From the NCBI RefSeq assembly GCF_963678635.1, contig NW_026971149.1:806001-870000 (forward strand): a stretch of 64,000 bases of DNA, written 5' to 3'. Source of the DNA: Symsagittifera roscoffensis (lineage: Eukaryota > Xenacoelomorpha > Acoela > Convolutidae). The notes beneath the pieces were generated by a model that searched no databases, was not told the DNA's origin, and saw only the letters and a program-made list of their open reading frames with translations. Positions 55,301 through 64,000 of the stretch are shown in pieces (within the stretch, counting starts at the first letter, position 1; every line of letters begins with the position of its first letter). A program made the position numbers and the translations under genes.

Positions 55301-55424
55301 AGGGGGCAGTGACTGGTTCGTGTTGGCACGCAACTTCATAGACTACTTGCTACATGCTCCCCCCGAGGACCAACTGGTGGACCCCCTTAGCAGATTCTAC
55401 TCTTTCTCACTACTCCCCTCCGAG
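33036..55424 (+). CDS. XYLT: Peptide O-xylosyltransferase gene (8 exons seen, 3' incomplete)
   Basis: The enzyme transfers xylose from UDP-xylose to Ser of proteoglycan core proteins in the early secretory pathway, starting the linker for heparan and chondroitin sulfate. Exons by splice signals and matching phase: 33036-33229, 34989-35265, 35660-35837, 36655-36876, 38316-38515, 53409-53617, 54713-54871 and 55277-55424. All joins keep frame (phases 2,0,1,1,0,2,2). The product has an N-terminal signal anchor, a stem, and then a GT14 (Branch family) catalytic region: FIVFLLQLSGRGERQVERL, LLHVDT, DFVINLSESDVRIR, FYQCDGHMFRL, GGSDWFVL and FYSFSLLPSE occur in the family order. The C-terminal part of the enzyme is not in the window. 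Intron 5 (14.9 kb) is full of transposon relics. Exon 8 borders a huge minisatellite. Confidence 0.85.
33230..34988 (+). other. XYLT intron 1
   Basis: 1.76 kb. It begins GTAAAC, followed by a (CA)-rich stretch (33236-33262), and ends CTCTAAGCAG. It is AT-rich with no gene seen. Confidence 0.6.
34989..35265 (+). CDS. XYLT: XYLT exon 2: stem region
   Basis: Follows TCTCTAAGCAG and ends GACAAG before GTCAGT. It encodes an acidic/polar stem (LQWDSDYSDDFPHALGG) and a Lys/Arg/Glu-rich helical segment (KREMDMREKKELETAAER), likely part of the luminal stem. Local GC content is clearly higher than in the flanking introns, which supports coding. 277 bases, phase 2 to phase 0. Confidence 0.75.
35266..35659 (+). 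other. XYLT intron 2
   Basis: 394 bp from GTCAGT to GTGTTGCAG. No other feature. Confidence 0.7.
35660..35837 (+). CDS. XYLT: XYLT exon 3: stem region
   Basis: Starts after GTGTTGCAG and ends GCCATGA before a consensus donor GTAAGT. It encodes a basic, proline-containing linker (KRGASRKREPLPPKS) and an Asn-Pro-Glu-containing helix (FFGKFIDQAM). Phase 0 to phase 1. There is no catalytic motif in this part. Confidence 0.75.
35838..36654 (+). other. XYLT intron 3, ends in TG repeat
   Basis: 817 bp from GTAAGT. The last 45 bases before the acceptor are an interrupted (TG)n tract that runs directly into TTTAG. No gene seen. Confidence 0.7.
36606..36650 (+). repeat. (TG)n microsatellite at 3' splice site
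   Basis: Interrupted GT repeat (with GTATGTATG and GGATG) that ends four bases before the AG used for exon 4. It replaces the normal polypyrimidine tract. Confidence 0.85.
36655..36876 (+). CDS. XYLT: XYLT exon 4: Cys-containing region before GT14 domain
   Basis: Encodes DCGIKRGHGPSAFHSALDRA, then THQCKAEIAVVGC, then LPNYC. The pattern of a Cys, an alternating helix with ALDRA, a Gln-Cys and an Ala-Glu-Ile-Ala-Val-Val-x-Cys run matches the segment just before the catalytic domain in animal xylosyltransferases. Acceptor GTGTTTAG, donor ACTG before GTCAGT, phases 1 and 1. The acceptor has TG repeats in place of pyrimidines. Confidence 0.8.
36877..38315 (+). other. XYLT intron 4
   Basis: 1.44 kb from GTCAGT to TGTTGTAG. 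It contains the (AC)28 microsatellite at 37255-37310. No gene seen. Confidence 0.7.
37255..37310. repeat. (AC)28 microsatellite
   Basis: 56 bases of uninterrupted AC dinucleotides with imperfect CA-rich flanks, inside XYLT intron 4. The open frames across it on both strands are repeat artefacts. Confidence 0.97.
38316..38515 (+). CDS. XYLT: XYLT exon 5: start of GT14 domain
   Basis: After a Gly-rich stretch (METGGGAGAGGV) it encodes FIVFLLQLSGRGERQVERL and YSGRHAYLLHVDT. This is the first strand-helix-strand of the Branch/GT14 fold, where family members have a 'hG...Q..RL...Y......YIHVD' pattern. Acceptor TTGTAG, donor ACACG before GTCAGT, phase 1 to phase 0. The poly-Gly segment is encoded by a G-rich stretch. 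Confidence 0.88.
39230..41306 (-). pseudogene. Ty1/Copia retrotransposon fragment
   Basis: Broken minus-strand frames follow the copia order from right to left. The end of the integrase (TLPNNPQQNGVSERLKRM, 41306-41118) comes first, then a linker. Reverse transcriptase follows (KEGIGLTEMFAPTCAPETTK and LHQMDVKSSFFNSLLPETL, 40530-40231). Then comes the 'IVGSLLHQARQTRPDILATM' block with RVHWLAAQRILRYLKRS (39776-39519), and an RNase H tail further left (STTGYSF, GGAISWEH). Multiple stops and frameshifts make it non-functional. No LTRs were found, so both ends are missing or decayed. It sits antisense in XYLT intron 5. Confidence 0.88.
43262..43395 (+). repeat. tRNA-related SINE-like repeat, copy 2
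   Basis: Contains ACTTGGCCTGGAGGTAGCG (A-box-like) and GCGTTCGAATCTGACC (B-box-like) about 40 bases apart, followed by the same type of tail as copy 1 at 930-1085. It looks less decayed than copy 1. It is a tRNA-derived SINE candidate. Confidence 0.5.
44150..44933 (+). repeat. AT-rich dispersed repeat, copy A
   Basis: The segment shares ordered blocks with 52110-52600: a 'GTTATGG.CTTTAA' block, a TCAGGTT..GTTCAAT block, then CTTCTAGA.TTTTTTT, then CAAATCTGAGATGAAAA, and finally TTTCCTGCAGAA.CGGC. It also has an internal duplication of CTGAGATTTTGGGTTCAAT (44213 and 44246). Identity is roughly two thirds by eye. The family and mechanism are unknown. It ends where the BEL relic starts. Confidence 0.5.
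44934..48009 (+). pseudogene. BEL/Pao retrotransposon fragment
   Basis: Broken plus-strand frames follow the BEL/Pao Pol order. Reverse transcriptase first (LPHHPVVNPNKPGKVRRVLN, then YSVSADVQGMFLQV and IFGARDSP), next a connection region (LTQRTVLSFVSSVFDP, 45610-46047), then an RNase H-like part (45840-46200). The integrase zinc region follows (HKLFHQGLDYMRSVLNMKYA and CVACRKSK, 46795-47133), then the catalytic core with Asp (VVDYFGPL), Asp (IWSDNGTN) and Glu (HGGSWERLVRSVKRVL). A C-terminal part runs to 48009 (EQALNSRPI, LTPNHFLLG). Frameshifts and stops are frequent. Gag and protease are absent. A 19-G run (47968-47986) near the end could be an expanded polypurine tract. No LTRs were found. 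Confidence 0.9.
47968..47986 (+). repeat. 19-base G run
   Basis: Uninterrupted G19 near the 3' end of the BEL relic, close to where a polypurine tract is expected. A second run of 15 G lies at 49280-49294. Both are prone to sequencing length error. Confidence 0.9.
49318..49555 (-). CDS. Possible first exon of a small secreted Cys-rich protein
   Basis: On the minus strand an ATG at 49555 begins about 79 codons. A signal-peptide-like segment (MLIVAVVLLICVEVVGG) is followed by LPCEFDGRRIPCEGTQFW and NKCILTDC. The frame meets a good donor (CGCAAAG before GTACAT) at 49318. Spacing of the four Cys recalls the start of small extracellular modules such as the single-domain von Willebrand type C family, but that is a guess. 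GC content is higher than in its surroundings. It lies nested antisense in XYLT intron 5. Further exons would be to the left; none was identified. It could instead be a chance ORF or a retrocopy. Confidence 0.4.
51183..52063 (+). pseudogene. LINE 3' end (reverse transcriptase C-terminus)
   Basis: Starts with a segment typical of such copies (GCCGGTCCCAAGCCTGGATA, then GGGAGGGCATCCGGTGTG), then broken frames. These read CYLGNMLHSEGGAERAV, ARALSTCIRSTILYGAAT, MVCNVSLSDRMPSSETLR, KRRLTWFGYIHRR and EAPGRRPRG, the conserved C-terminal tail after the reverse transcriptase of many LINEs. The copy ends in a short TAATG repeat (AATGTAATGTAATG, about 52042-52055), a usual LINE tail. Several stops are present and it is 5'-truncated. 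It belongs to a different family from the LINE at 9.7-11.1 kb as far as can be judged. Confidence 0.85.
52110..52600 (+). repeat. AT-rich dispersed repeat, copy B
   Basis: Diverged copy of 44150-44933, same orientation, with the shared blocks in the same order (for example CAAATCTGAGATGAAAA and TTTCCTGCAGAAACGGC). No coding potential seen. Confidence 0.5.
53409..53617 (+). CDS. XYLT: XYLT exon 6: GT14 core
   Basis: Encodes DSEYLHSYLSQLVARFG, then SRFQTLWGSSHLLLMQLAGY, then DFVINLSESDVRIR. The family has the same order (YLH...L, a Trp-Gly-x-x-Ser-Leu helix, then the F-(I/V)-NLS-x-x-D-x-x-I-R motif that forms part of the nucleotide-sugar site). Acceptor GTATTTAG, donor CATCAG before GTCTAC, phase 0 to phase 2. 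High GC stands out from the flanking intron. Confidence 0.9.
53618..54712 (+). other. XYLT intron 6
   Basis: 1.1 kb from GTCTAC to TCTGTTTAG. A stronger pyrimidine-rich acceptor (CCTTCCTCTAG) lies 26 bases upstream at 54686, but its use would break the AGA junction codon and reading frame. The AG at 54711-54712 gives the correct phase. Nothing else was seen. Confidence 0.6.
54713..54871 (+). CDS. XYLT: XYLT exon 7: GT14 core
   Basis: Encodes PVDELEGMLSMNRGMSFITG, then FMKRQGVNQTFYQCDGHMFR, then LSARR. It continues the family pattern directly after the I-R motif (T-x-x-x-L...F...R...N/SF, then KQG....F..CD.HM.RLG.R). Donor CCAGGAG before GTACGC, phase 2 to phase 2. Confidence 0.9.
54872..55276 (+). 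other. XYLT intron 7
   Basis: 405 bp from GTACGC to GTGTTTAG. AT-rich, nothing else seen. Confidence 0.7.
55277..55424 (+). CDS. XYLT: XYLT exon 8: Gly-Gly-Ser-Asp-Trp motif; 3' end seeds the minisatellite
   Basis: Encodes VPYGVRFSGGSDWFVLARNF, then IDYLLHAPPEDQLVDPLSRF and YSFSLLPSE. The family has 'G...GGSDWF.L...F..Y' followed by 'FY.YTLLP.E', so this is the expected next block. The exon is taken to end at TCCGAG before GTACAA, giving phase 0. The last 30 bases of the exon are the first part of monomer 1 of the 45-bp array. Reading on without splicing would give a 1228-codon repeat protein, which is far less likely. Downstream exons lie beyond the window, past the array. Confidence 0.85.
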
Positions 55425-58400
55425 GTACAATCACAACTATTCTACTCTTTCTCACTACTCCCCTCCGAGGTACAATCACAACTATTCTACTCTTTCTCAC
55501 TACTCCCCTCCGAGGTACAATCACAACTATTCTACTCTTTCTCACTACTCCTCTCCGAGGTACAATCACAACTATTCTACTCTTTCTCACTACTCCCCTC
55601 CGAGGTACAATCACAACTATTCTACTCTTTCTCACTACTCCCCTCCGAGGTACAATCACAACTATTCTACTCTTTCTCACTACTCCCCTCCGAGGTACAA
55701 TCACAACTATTCTACTCTTTCTCACTACTCCCCTCCGAGGTACAATCACAACTATTCTGCTCTTTCTCACTACTACCCTCCGAGGTACAATCACAACTAT
55801 TCTACTCTTTCTCACTACTACCCTCCGAGGTACAATCACAACTATTCTACTCTTTCTCACTACTCCCCTCCGAGGTACAATCACAACTATTCTACTCTTT
55901 CTCACTACTCCCCTCCGAGGTACAATCACAACTATTCTACTCTTTCTCACTACTCCCCTCCGAGGTACAATCACAACTATTCTGCTCTTTCTCACTACTA
56001 CCCTCCGAGGTACAATCACAACTATTCTACTCTTTCTCACTACTACCCTCCGAGGTACAATCACAACTATTCTACTCTTTCTCACTACTCCCCTCCGAGG
56101 TACAATCACAACTATTCTACTCTTTCTCACTACTCCCCTCCGAGGTACAATCACAACTATTCTACTCTTTCTCACTACTCCCCTCCGAGGTACAATCACA
56201 ACTATTCTACTCTTTCTCACTACTCCCCTCCGAGGTACAATCACAACTATTCTGCTCTTTCTCACTACTACCCTTCGAGGTACAATCACAACTATTCTAC
56301 TCTTTCTCACTACTCCCCTCCGAGGTACAATCACAACTATTCTACTCTTTCTCACTACTACCCTCCGAGGTACAATCACAACTATTCTACTCTTTCTCAC
56401 TACTCCCCTCCGAGGTACAATCACAACTATTCTACTCTTTCTCACTACTCCCCTCCGAGGTACAATCACAACTATTCTGCTCTTTCTCACTACTACCCTC
56501 CGAGGTACAATCACAACTATTCTACTCTTTCTCACTACTACCCTCCGAGGTACAATCACAACTATTCTACTCTTTCTCACTACTCCCCTCCGAGGTACAA
56601 TCACAACTATTCTACTCTTTCTCACTACTCCCCTCCGAGGTACAATCACAACTATTCTACTCTTTCTCACTACTCCCCTCCGAGGTACAATCACAACTAT
56701 TCTGCTCTTTCTCACTACTACCCTTCGAGGTACAATCACAACTATTCTACTCTTTCTCACTACTCCCCTCCGAGGTACAATCACAACTATTCTACTCTTT
56801 CTCACTACTACCCTCCGAGGTACAATCACAACTATTCTACTCTTTCTCACTACTACCCTCCGAGGTACAATCACAACTATTCTACTCTTTCTCACTACTC
56901 CCCTCCGAGGTACAATCACAACTATTCTACTCTTTCTCACTACTACCCTCCGAGGTACAATCACAACTATTCTACTCTTTCTCACTACTACCCTCCGAGG
57001 TACAATCACAACTATTCTACTCTTTCTCACTACTCCCCTCCGAGGTACAATCACAACTATTCTACTCTTTCTCACTACTCCCCTCCGAGGTACAATCACA
57101 ACTATTCTACTCTTTCTCACTACTCCCCTCCGAGGTACAATCACAACTATTCTGCTCTTTCTCACTACTACCCTTCGAGGTACAATCACAACTATTCTAC
57201 TCTTTCTCACTACTCCCCTCCGAGGTACAATCACAACTATTCTACTCTTTCTCACTACTCCCCTCCGAGGTACAATCACAACTATTCTACTCTTTCTCAC
57301 TACTCCCCTCCGAGGTACAATCACAACTATTCTGCTCTTTCTCACTACTACCCTCCGAGGTACAATCACAACTATTCTACTCTTTCTCACTACTACCCTC
57401 CGAGGTACAATCACAACTATTCTACTCTTTCTCACTACTCCCCTCCGAGGTACAATCACAACTATTCTACTCTTTCTCACTACTCCCCTCCGAGGTACAA
57501 TCACAACTATTCTACTCTTTCTCACTACTCCCCTCCGAGGTACAATCACAACTATTCTGCTCTTTCTCACTACTACCCTTCGAGGTACAATCACAACTAT
57601 TCTACTCTTTCTCACTACTCCCCTCCGAGGTACAATCACAACTATTCTACTCTTTCTCACTACTCCCCTCCAAGGTACAATCACAACTATTCTACTCTTT
57701 CTCACTACTACCCTCCGAGGTACAATCACAACTATTCTACTCTTTCTCACTACTCCCCTCCGAGGTACAATCACAACTATTCTACTCTTTCTCACTACTA
57801 CCCTCCGAGGTACAATCACAACTATTCTACTCTTTCTCACTACTACCCTCCGAGGTACAATCACAACTATTCTACTCTTTCTCACTACTCCCCTCCGAGG
57901 TACAATCACAACTATTCTACTCTTTCTCACTACTCCCCTCCGAGGTACAATCACAACTATTCTACTCTTTCTCACTACTCCCCTCCGAGGTACAATCACA
58001 ACTATTCTGCTCTTTCTCACTACTACCCTTCGAGGTACAATCACAACTATTCTACTCTTTCTCACTACTCCCCTCCGAGGTACAATCACAACTATTCTAC
58101 TCTTTCTCACTACTACCCTCCGAGGTACAATCACAACTATTCTACTCTTTCTCACTACTCCCCTCCGAGGTACAATCACAACTATTCTACTCTTTCTCAC
58201 TACTCCCCTCCGAGGTACAATCGCAACTATTCTACTCTTTCTCACTACTCCCCTCCGAGGTACAATCACAACTATTCTACTCTTTCTCACTACTACCCTC
58301 CAAGGTACAATCACAACTATTCTACTCTTTCTCACTACTCCCCTCCGAGGTACAATCACAACTATTCTACTCTTTCTCACTACTACCCTCCAAGGTACAA

Positions 58401-58875
58401 TCACAACTATTCTACTCTTTCTCACTACTACCCTCCGAGGTACAATCACAACTATTCTACTCTTTCTCACTACTCCCCTCCGAGGTACAATCGCAACTAT
58501 TCTACTCTTTCTCACTACTCCCCTCCGAGGTACAATCACAACTATTCTACTCTTTCTCACTACTCCCCTCCGAGGTACAATCACAACTATTCTACTCTTT
58601 CTCACTACTACCCTCCGAGGTACAATCACAACTATTCTACTCTTTCTCACTACTCCCCTCCGAGGTACAATCACAACTATTCTACTCTTTCTCACTACTC
58701 CCCTCCGAGGTACAATCGCAACTATTCTACTCTTTCTCACTACTCCCCTCCGAGGTACAATCACAACTATTCTACTCTTTCTCACTACTCCCCTCCGAGG
58801 TACAATCACAACTATTCTACTCTTTCTCACTACTCCCCTCCGAGGTACAATCACAACTATTCTACTCTTTCTCAC

Positions 58876-60655
58876 TACTACCCTCCGAGGTGCAATCCCA
58901 ACTATTCTACTCTTTCTCACTACTACCCTCCGAAGCTCAATCACAACTATTCTAGTCTTTGTAACTATTACCCTCCGAGGTACAATCACAACTATTCTAC
59001 TCTTTTTCACTACTACCCTCCGAGGTACAATCACAACTTGTCTACTCTTTCTCACTACTACCCTCCGAGGTACAATCACAACTATTCTACTCTTTCTAAC
59101 TACTCCCCTCCGAGGTACAATCGCAACTATTCTACTCTTTCTCACTACTACCCTCCGAGGTACAATCGCAACTATTCTACTCTTTCTCACTACTACCCTC
59201 CGAGGTACAATCACAACTATTCTACTCTTTCTCACTACTACCCTCCGAGGTGCAATCCCAACTATTCTACTCTTTCTCATTACTACCCTCCGAAGCTCAA
59301 TCACAACTATTCTAGTCTTTGTAACTATTACCCTCCGAGGTACAATCACAACTATTCTACTCTTTTTCACTACTACCCTCCGAGGTACAATCACAACTTG
59401 TCTACTCTTTCTCACTACTACCCTCCGAGGTACAATCACAACTATTCTACTCTTTCTAACTACTCCCCTCCGAGGTACAATCGCAACTATTCTACTCTTT
59501 CTCACTACTACCCTCCGAGGTACAATCGCAACTATTCTACTCTTTCTCACTACTCCCCTCCGAGGTACAATCACAACTATTCTACTCTTTCTCACTACTA
59601 CCCTCCAAGGTACAATCACAACTATTCTACTCTTTCTCACTACTACCCTCCGAGGTACAATCACAACTATTCTACTCTTTCTCACTACTCCCCTCCGAGG
59701 TACAATCGCAACTATTCTACTCTTTCTCACTACTCCCCTCCGAGGTACAATCACAACTATTCTACTCTTTCTCACTACTACCCTCCGAGGTACAATCACA
59801 ACTATTCTACTCTTTCTCACTACTCCCCTCCGAGGTACAATCACAACTATTCTACTCTTTCTCACTACTCCCCTCCGAGGTACAATCGCAACTATTCTAC
59901 TCTTTCTCACTACTCCCCTCCGAGGTACAATCACAACTATTCTACTCTTTCTCACTACTCCCCTCCGAGGTACAATCACAACTATTCTACTCTTTCTCAC
60001 TACTCCCCTCCGAGGTACAATCACAACTATTCTACTCTTTCTCACTACTACCCTCCGAGGTGCAATCCCAACTATTCTACTCTTTCTCACTACTACCCTC
60101 CGAGGTACAATCACAACTATTCTACTCTTTCTCACTACTCCCCTCCGAGGTACAATCGCAACTATTCTACTCTTTCTCACTACTCCCCTCCGAGGTACAA
60201 TCACAACTATTCTACTCTTTCTCACTACTCCCCTCCGAGGTACAATCACAACTATTCTACTCTTTCTCACTACTCCCCTCCGAGGTACAATCGCAACTAT
60301 TCTACTCTTTCTCACTACTACCCTCCGAGGTACAATCACAACTATTCTACTCTTTCTCACTACTACCCTCCGAGGTGCAATCCCAACTATTCTACTCTTT
60401 CTCACTACTACCCTCCGAAGCTCAATCACAACTATTCTAGTCTTTGTAACTATTACCCTCCGAGGTACAATCACAACTATTCTACTCTTTTTCACTACTA
60501 CCCTCCGAGGTACAATCACAACTTGTCTACTCTTTCTCACTACTACCCTCCGAGGTACAATCACAACTATTCTACTCTTTCTAACTACTCCCCTCCGAGG
60601 TACAATCGCAACTATTCTACTCTTTCTCACTACTACCCTCCGAGGTACAATCGCA
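58876..60655 (+). repeat. Higher-order block repeated three times in the array
   Basis: A distinctive series of variant monomers (GGTGCAATCCCAAC, then GAAGCTCAATC, then TAGTCTTTGTAACTATTA, then CTCTTTTTCAC, then CACAACTTGTC, then CTTTCTAACTAC) occurs at about 58890, 59250 and 60375. The spacings are 360 and 1125 bp, i.e. 8 and 25 monomers, which indicates block duplication. A fourth, partial start of the block follows near 60735. Confidence 0.85.
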
Positions 60656-61699
60656 ACTATTCTACTCTTTCTCACTACTACCCTCCGAGGTACAATCACA
60701 ACTATTCTACTCTTTCTCACTACTACCCTCCGAGGTGCAATCCCAACTATTCTACTCTTTCTCACTACTACCCTCCGAAGCTCAATCACAACTATTCTAG
60801 TCTTTGTAACTATTAACCTCCGAGGTACAATCACAACTCTTCTACTCTTTTTCACTACTACCTCCGAGGTACAATCACAACTAGTCTACTCTTTCTCACT
60901 ACTACCCTCCGAGGTACAATCGCAACTATTCTACTCTTTCTCACTACTACCCTCCGAGGTACAATCACAACTATTCTACTCTTTCTCACTACTCCCCTCC
61001 GAGGTACAATCACAACTATTCTACTCTTTCTCACTACTCCCCTCCGAGGTACAATCGCAACTATTCTACTCTTTCTCACTGCTACCCTCCGAGGTACAAT
61101 CACAACTATTCTACTCTTTCTCACTACTACCCTCCGAGGTACAATCACAACTATTCTACTCTTTCTCACTACTACCCTCCGAGGTACAATCGCAACTATT
61201 CTATTCTTTCTCACTACTCCCCTCCGAGGTACAATCACAACTATTCTACTCTTTCTCACTACTCCCCTCCGATGTACAATCGCAACTATTCTACTCTTTC
61301 TCACTACTACCCTCCGAGGTACAATCACAACTATTCTACTCTTTCTCACTACTACCCTCCGAGGTACAATCACAACTATTCTACTCTTTCTCACTACTAC
61401 CCTCCGAGGTACAATCGCAACTATTCTACTCTTTCTCACTACTCCCCTCCGAGGTACAATCACAATTATTCTACTCTTTCTCACTACTCCCCTCCGAGGT
61501 ACAATCGCAACTAATCTACTCTTTCTCACTACTACCCTCCGAGGTACAATCACAACTATTCTACTCTTTCTCACTACTACCCTCCGAGGTACAATCACAA
61601 CTATTCTACTCTTTCTCACTTCTACCCTCCGAGGTACAATCACAACTATTCTACTCTTTCTCACTACTCCCCTCCGAGGTACAATCACAACTATTCTAC

Positions 61700-64000
61700 T
61701 CTTTCTCACTACTCCCCTCCGAGGTACAATCGCAACTATTCTACTCTTTCTCACTACTACCCTCCGAGGTACAATCACAACTATTCTACTCTTTCTCACT
61801 ACTACCCTCCGAGGTACAATCACAACTATTCTACTCTTTCTCACTACTACCCTCCGAGGTACAATCGCAACTATTCTACTCTTTCTCACTACTACCCTCC
61901 GAGGTACAATCACAACTATTCTACTCTTTCTCACTACTCCCCTCCGAGGTACAATCACAACTTTTCTACTCTTTTTCACTACTCCCCTCCGAGGTACAAT
62001 CACAACTATTCTACTCTTTCTCACTACTACCATTCGAGGTACAATCACAAATATTCTACTCTTTCTCACTACTACCATTCGAGGTACAATCACAACTATT
62101 CTACTCTTTCTCACTACTACCCCCCGAAGCTCAATCACAACTATTCTACTCTTTCTAACTACTACCATTCGAGGTACAATCACAAATATTCTACTCTTTC
62201 TAATTACTACCATTCGAGGTACAATCACAAATATTCTACTCTTTCTCACTACTACCATTCGAGGTACAATCACAATTATTCTACTCTTTCTCACTACTAC
62301 CCCCCGAAGCTCAATCACAACTATTCTACTCTTTCTCACTACTACCCTCCGAGGTACAATCACAACTTTTCTACTCTTTCTCACTACTCCCCTCCGAGGT
62401 ACAATCACAATTATTCTACTCTTTCTCACTACTACCATTCGAGGTACAATCACAACTTTTCTACTCTTTCTCACTACTCCCCTCCGAGGTACAATCACAA
62501 CTATTCTACTCTTTCTCACTACTACCATTCGAGGTACAATCACAACTATTCTACTCTTTCTCACTACTACCCTCCGAGGTACAATCACAACTATTCTACT
62601 CTTTCTCACTACTACCATTCGAGGTACAATCACAAATATTCTACTCTTTCTCACTACTGCCATTCGAGGTAAATCACAACTATTCTACTCTTTCTCACTA
62701 CTACCCCCCGAAGCTCAATCACAACTATTCTACTCTTTCTAACTAGTACCATTCGAGGTACAATCACAAATATTCGACTCTTTCTCACTACTACCATTCG
62801 AGGTACAATCACAAATATTCTACTCTTCCTCACTACTACCATTCGAGGTACAATCACAAATATTCTACTCTTTCTCACTACTACCATTCGAGGTACAATC
62901 ACAACTATTCTACTCTTTCTCACTAATACCCCCCGAAGCTCAATCACAACTATTCTATTCTTTCTAACTACTACCATTCGAGGTACAATCACAAATATTC
63001 TACTCTTTCTCACTACTACCATTCGAGGTACAATCACAACTATTCTACTCTTTCTCACTACTACCCCCCGAAGCTCAATCACAACTATTCTACTCTTTCT
63101 AACTAGTACCATTCGAGGTACAATCACAAATATTCTACTCTTTCTCACTACTACCATTCGAGGTACAATCACAAATATTCTACTCTTTCTCACTACTACC
63201 ATTCGAGGTACAATCACAAATATTCTACTCTTTCTCACTACTACCATTCGAGGTACAATCACAACTATTCTACTCTTTCTCACTAATACCCCCCGAAGCT
63301 CAATCACAACTATTCTATTCTTTCTAACTACTACCCCCCGAGGTACAATCACAACTTTTCTACTCTTTCTCACTACTCCCATCCGAGGTACAATCACAAT
63401 TATTCTACTCTTTCTCACTACTACCATTCGAGGTACAATCACAACTTTTCTACTCTTTCTCACTACTACCCTCCGAGGTACAATCACAACTATTCTACTC
63501 TTTCTCACTACTACCATTCGAGGTACAATCACAACTATTCTACTCTTTCTCACTACTACCCTCCGAGGTACAATCACAACTATTCTACTCTTTCTCACTA
63601 CTACCATTCGAGGTACAATCACAAATATTCTACTCTTTCTCACTACTGCCATTCGAGGTAAATCACAACTATTCTACTCTTTCTCACTACTACCCCCCGA
63701 AGCTCAATCACAACTATTCTACGCTTTCTAACTAGTACCATTCGAGGTACAATCACAAATATTCTACTCTTTCTCACTACTACCATTCGAGGTACAATCA
63801 CAAATATTCTACTCTTCCTCACTACTACCATTCGAGGTACAATCACAAATATTCTACTCTTTCTCACTACTACCATTCGAGGTACAATCACAACTATTCT
63901 ACTCTTTCTCACTAATACCCCCGAAGCTCAATCACAACTATTCTATTCTTTCTAACTACTACCATTCGAGGTACAATCACAAATATTCTACTCTTTCTCA
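61700..64000 (+). repeat. 989-bp higher-order repeat at the distal array
   Basis: Two 44-base monomers with the same one-base loss (GAGGTAAATCACAAC) lie about 989 bp apart (near 62670 and 63660). That equals 22 monomers minus one base. The variant order around them is largely shared, with some differences, and a third round begins before the window ends. Confidence 0.8.

Larger units (their letters stand above)
55395..64000 (+). repeat. 45-bp minisatellite derived from an exon-intron junction
   Basis: About 191 tandem copies of a 45-base unit run from inside XYLT exon 8 to the window end. The unit is TTCTACTCTTTCTCACTACT, then CCCCTCCGAG, then GTACAATCACAACTA. Common variants include TACTACCC for TACTCCCC, CTGCTCTTT, CTTCGAGG, CCAAGG and ATCGCAAC. 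Past about 62,000 they include ACCATTCGAGG and CCCCCCGAAGCTC. Rare length changes occur: a lost C near 60861 and a lost base in GGTAAATC near 62670 and 63660. Because 45 is a multiple of 3, long open frames arise on both strands by chance. Confidence 0.98.

Noticed and set aside
55354..60816. 1820-codon plus-strand frame and 1822-codon minus-strand frame (55387-60855), and similar frames to 63912, as giant repeat proteins
   Set aside because: They arise because a 45-bp monomer without stops keeps every frame open. They are in different frames from exon 8 or on the opposite strand, and there is no start context or non-repeat domain.
55395..64000. CRISPR-like regular array
   Set aside because: Repeats are contiguous with no unique spacers, and the setting is a eukaryotic intron. 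It is a minisatellite.

Overview
The window is nuclear DNA from an invertebrate animal. Its one clear host gene has spliced exons and encodes a peptide O-xylosyltransferase, a metazoan enzyme. The rest is AT-rich and dominated by retroelements and repeats. I cannot name the phylum. A run of exactly 200 N (6606-6805) marks an assembly gap.

Layout. 1-9500: a nest of inverted repeats. Two foldback elements of about 430 bp lie inside or next to a palindrome of nearly identical arms (about 2515-5206 and 6806-9501), and the N gap falls inside a foldback. 9700-11100: a decayed LINE on the minus strand. 12170-31088: an 18.9-kb LTR retroelement of the Ty3/Gypsy class on the minus strand, with 410-bp LTRs that differ at 2 positions and a 4-bp ATAA target duplication. 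33036-55424: eight coding exons of a xylosyltransferase gene on the plus strand. Its 14.9-kb fifth intron holds Ty1/Copia, BEL/Pao and LINE relics, a SINE-like repeat and a possible nested minus-strand exon for a secreted protein. 55395-64000: a 45-bp minisatellite of about 191 copies that starts inside exon 8 and runs off the window.

The most notable object is the LTR element. In its own reading direction it carries a small basic ORF overlapping a 2740-codon fused Gag-Pol; two tiny membrane-protein ORFs joined by an ATGA stop/start overlap; a 377-codon open frame with no Met codon; an Env-like membrane glycoprotein frame of about 866 codons; and, through another ATGA overlap, a 601-codon ORF of unknown function. 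This is far more coding capacity than a standard gag-pol-env element. The near-identical LTRs and intact Gag-Pol point to recent insertion, although a stop codon lies five codons after the best Env start.

The second notable object is the minisatellite. Its monomer is the last 30 bases of xylosyltransferase exon 8 plus the splice donor and start of the intron, so almost every copy repeats a donor-like site.
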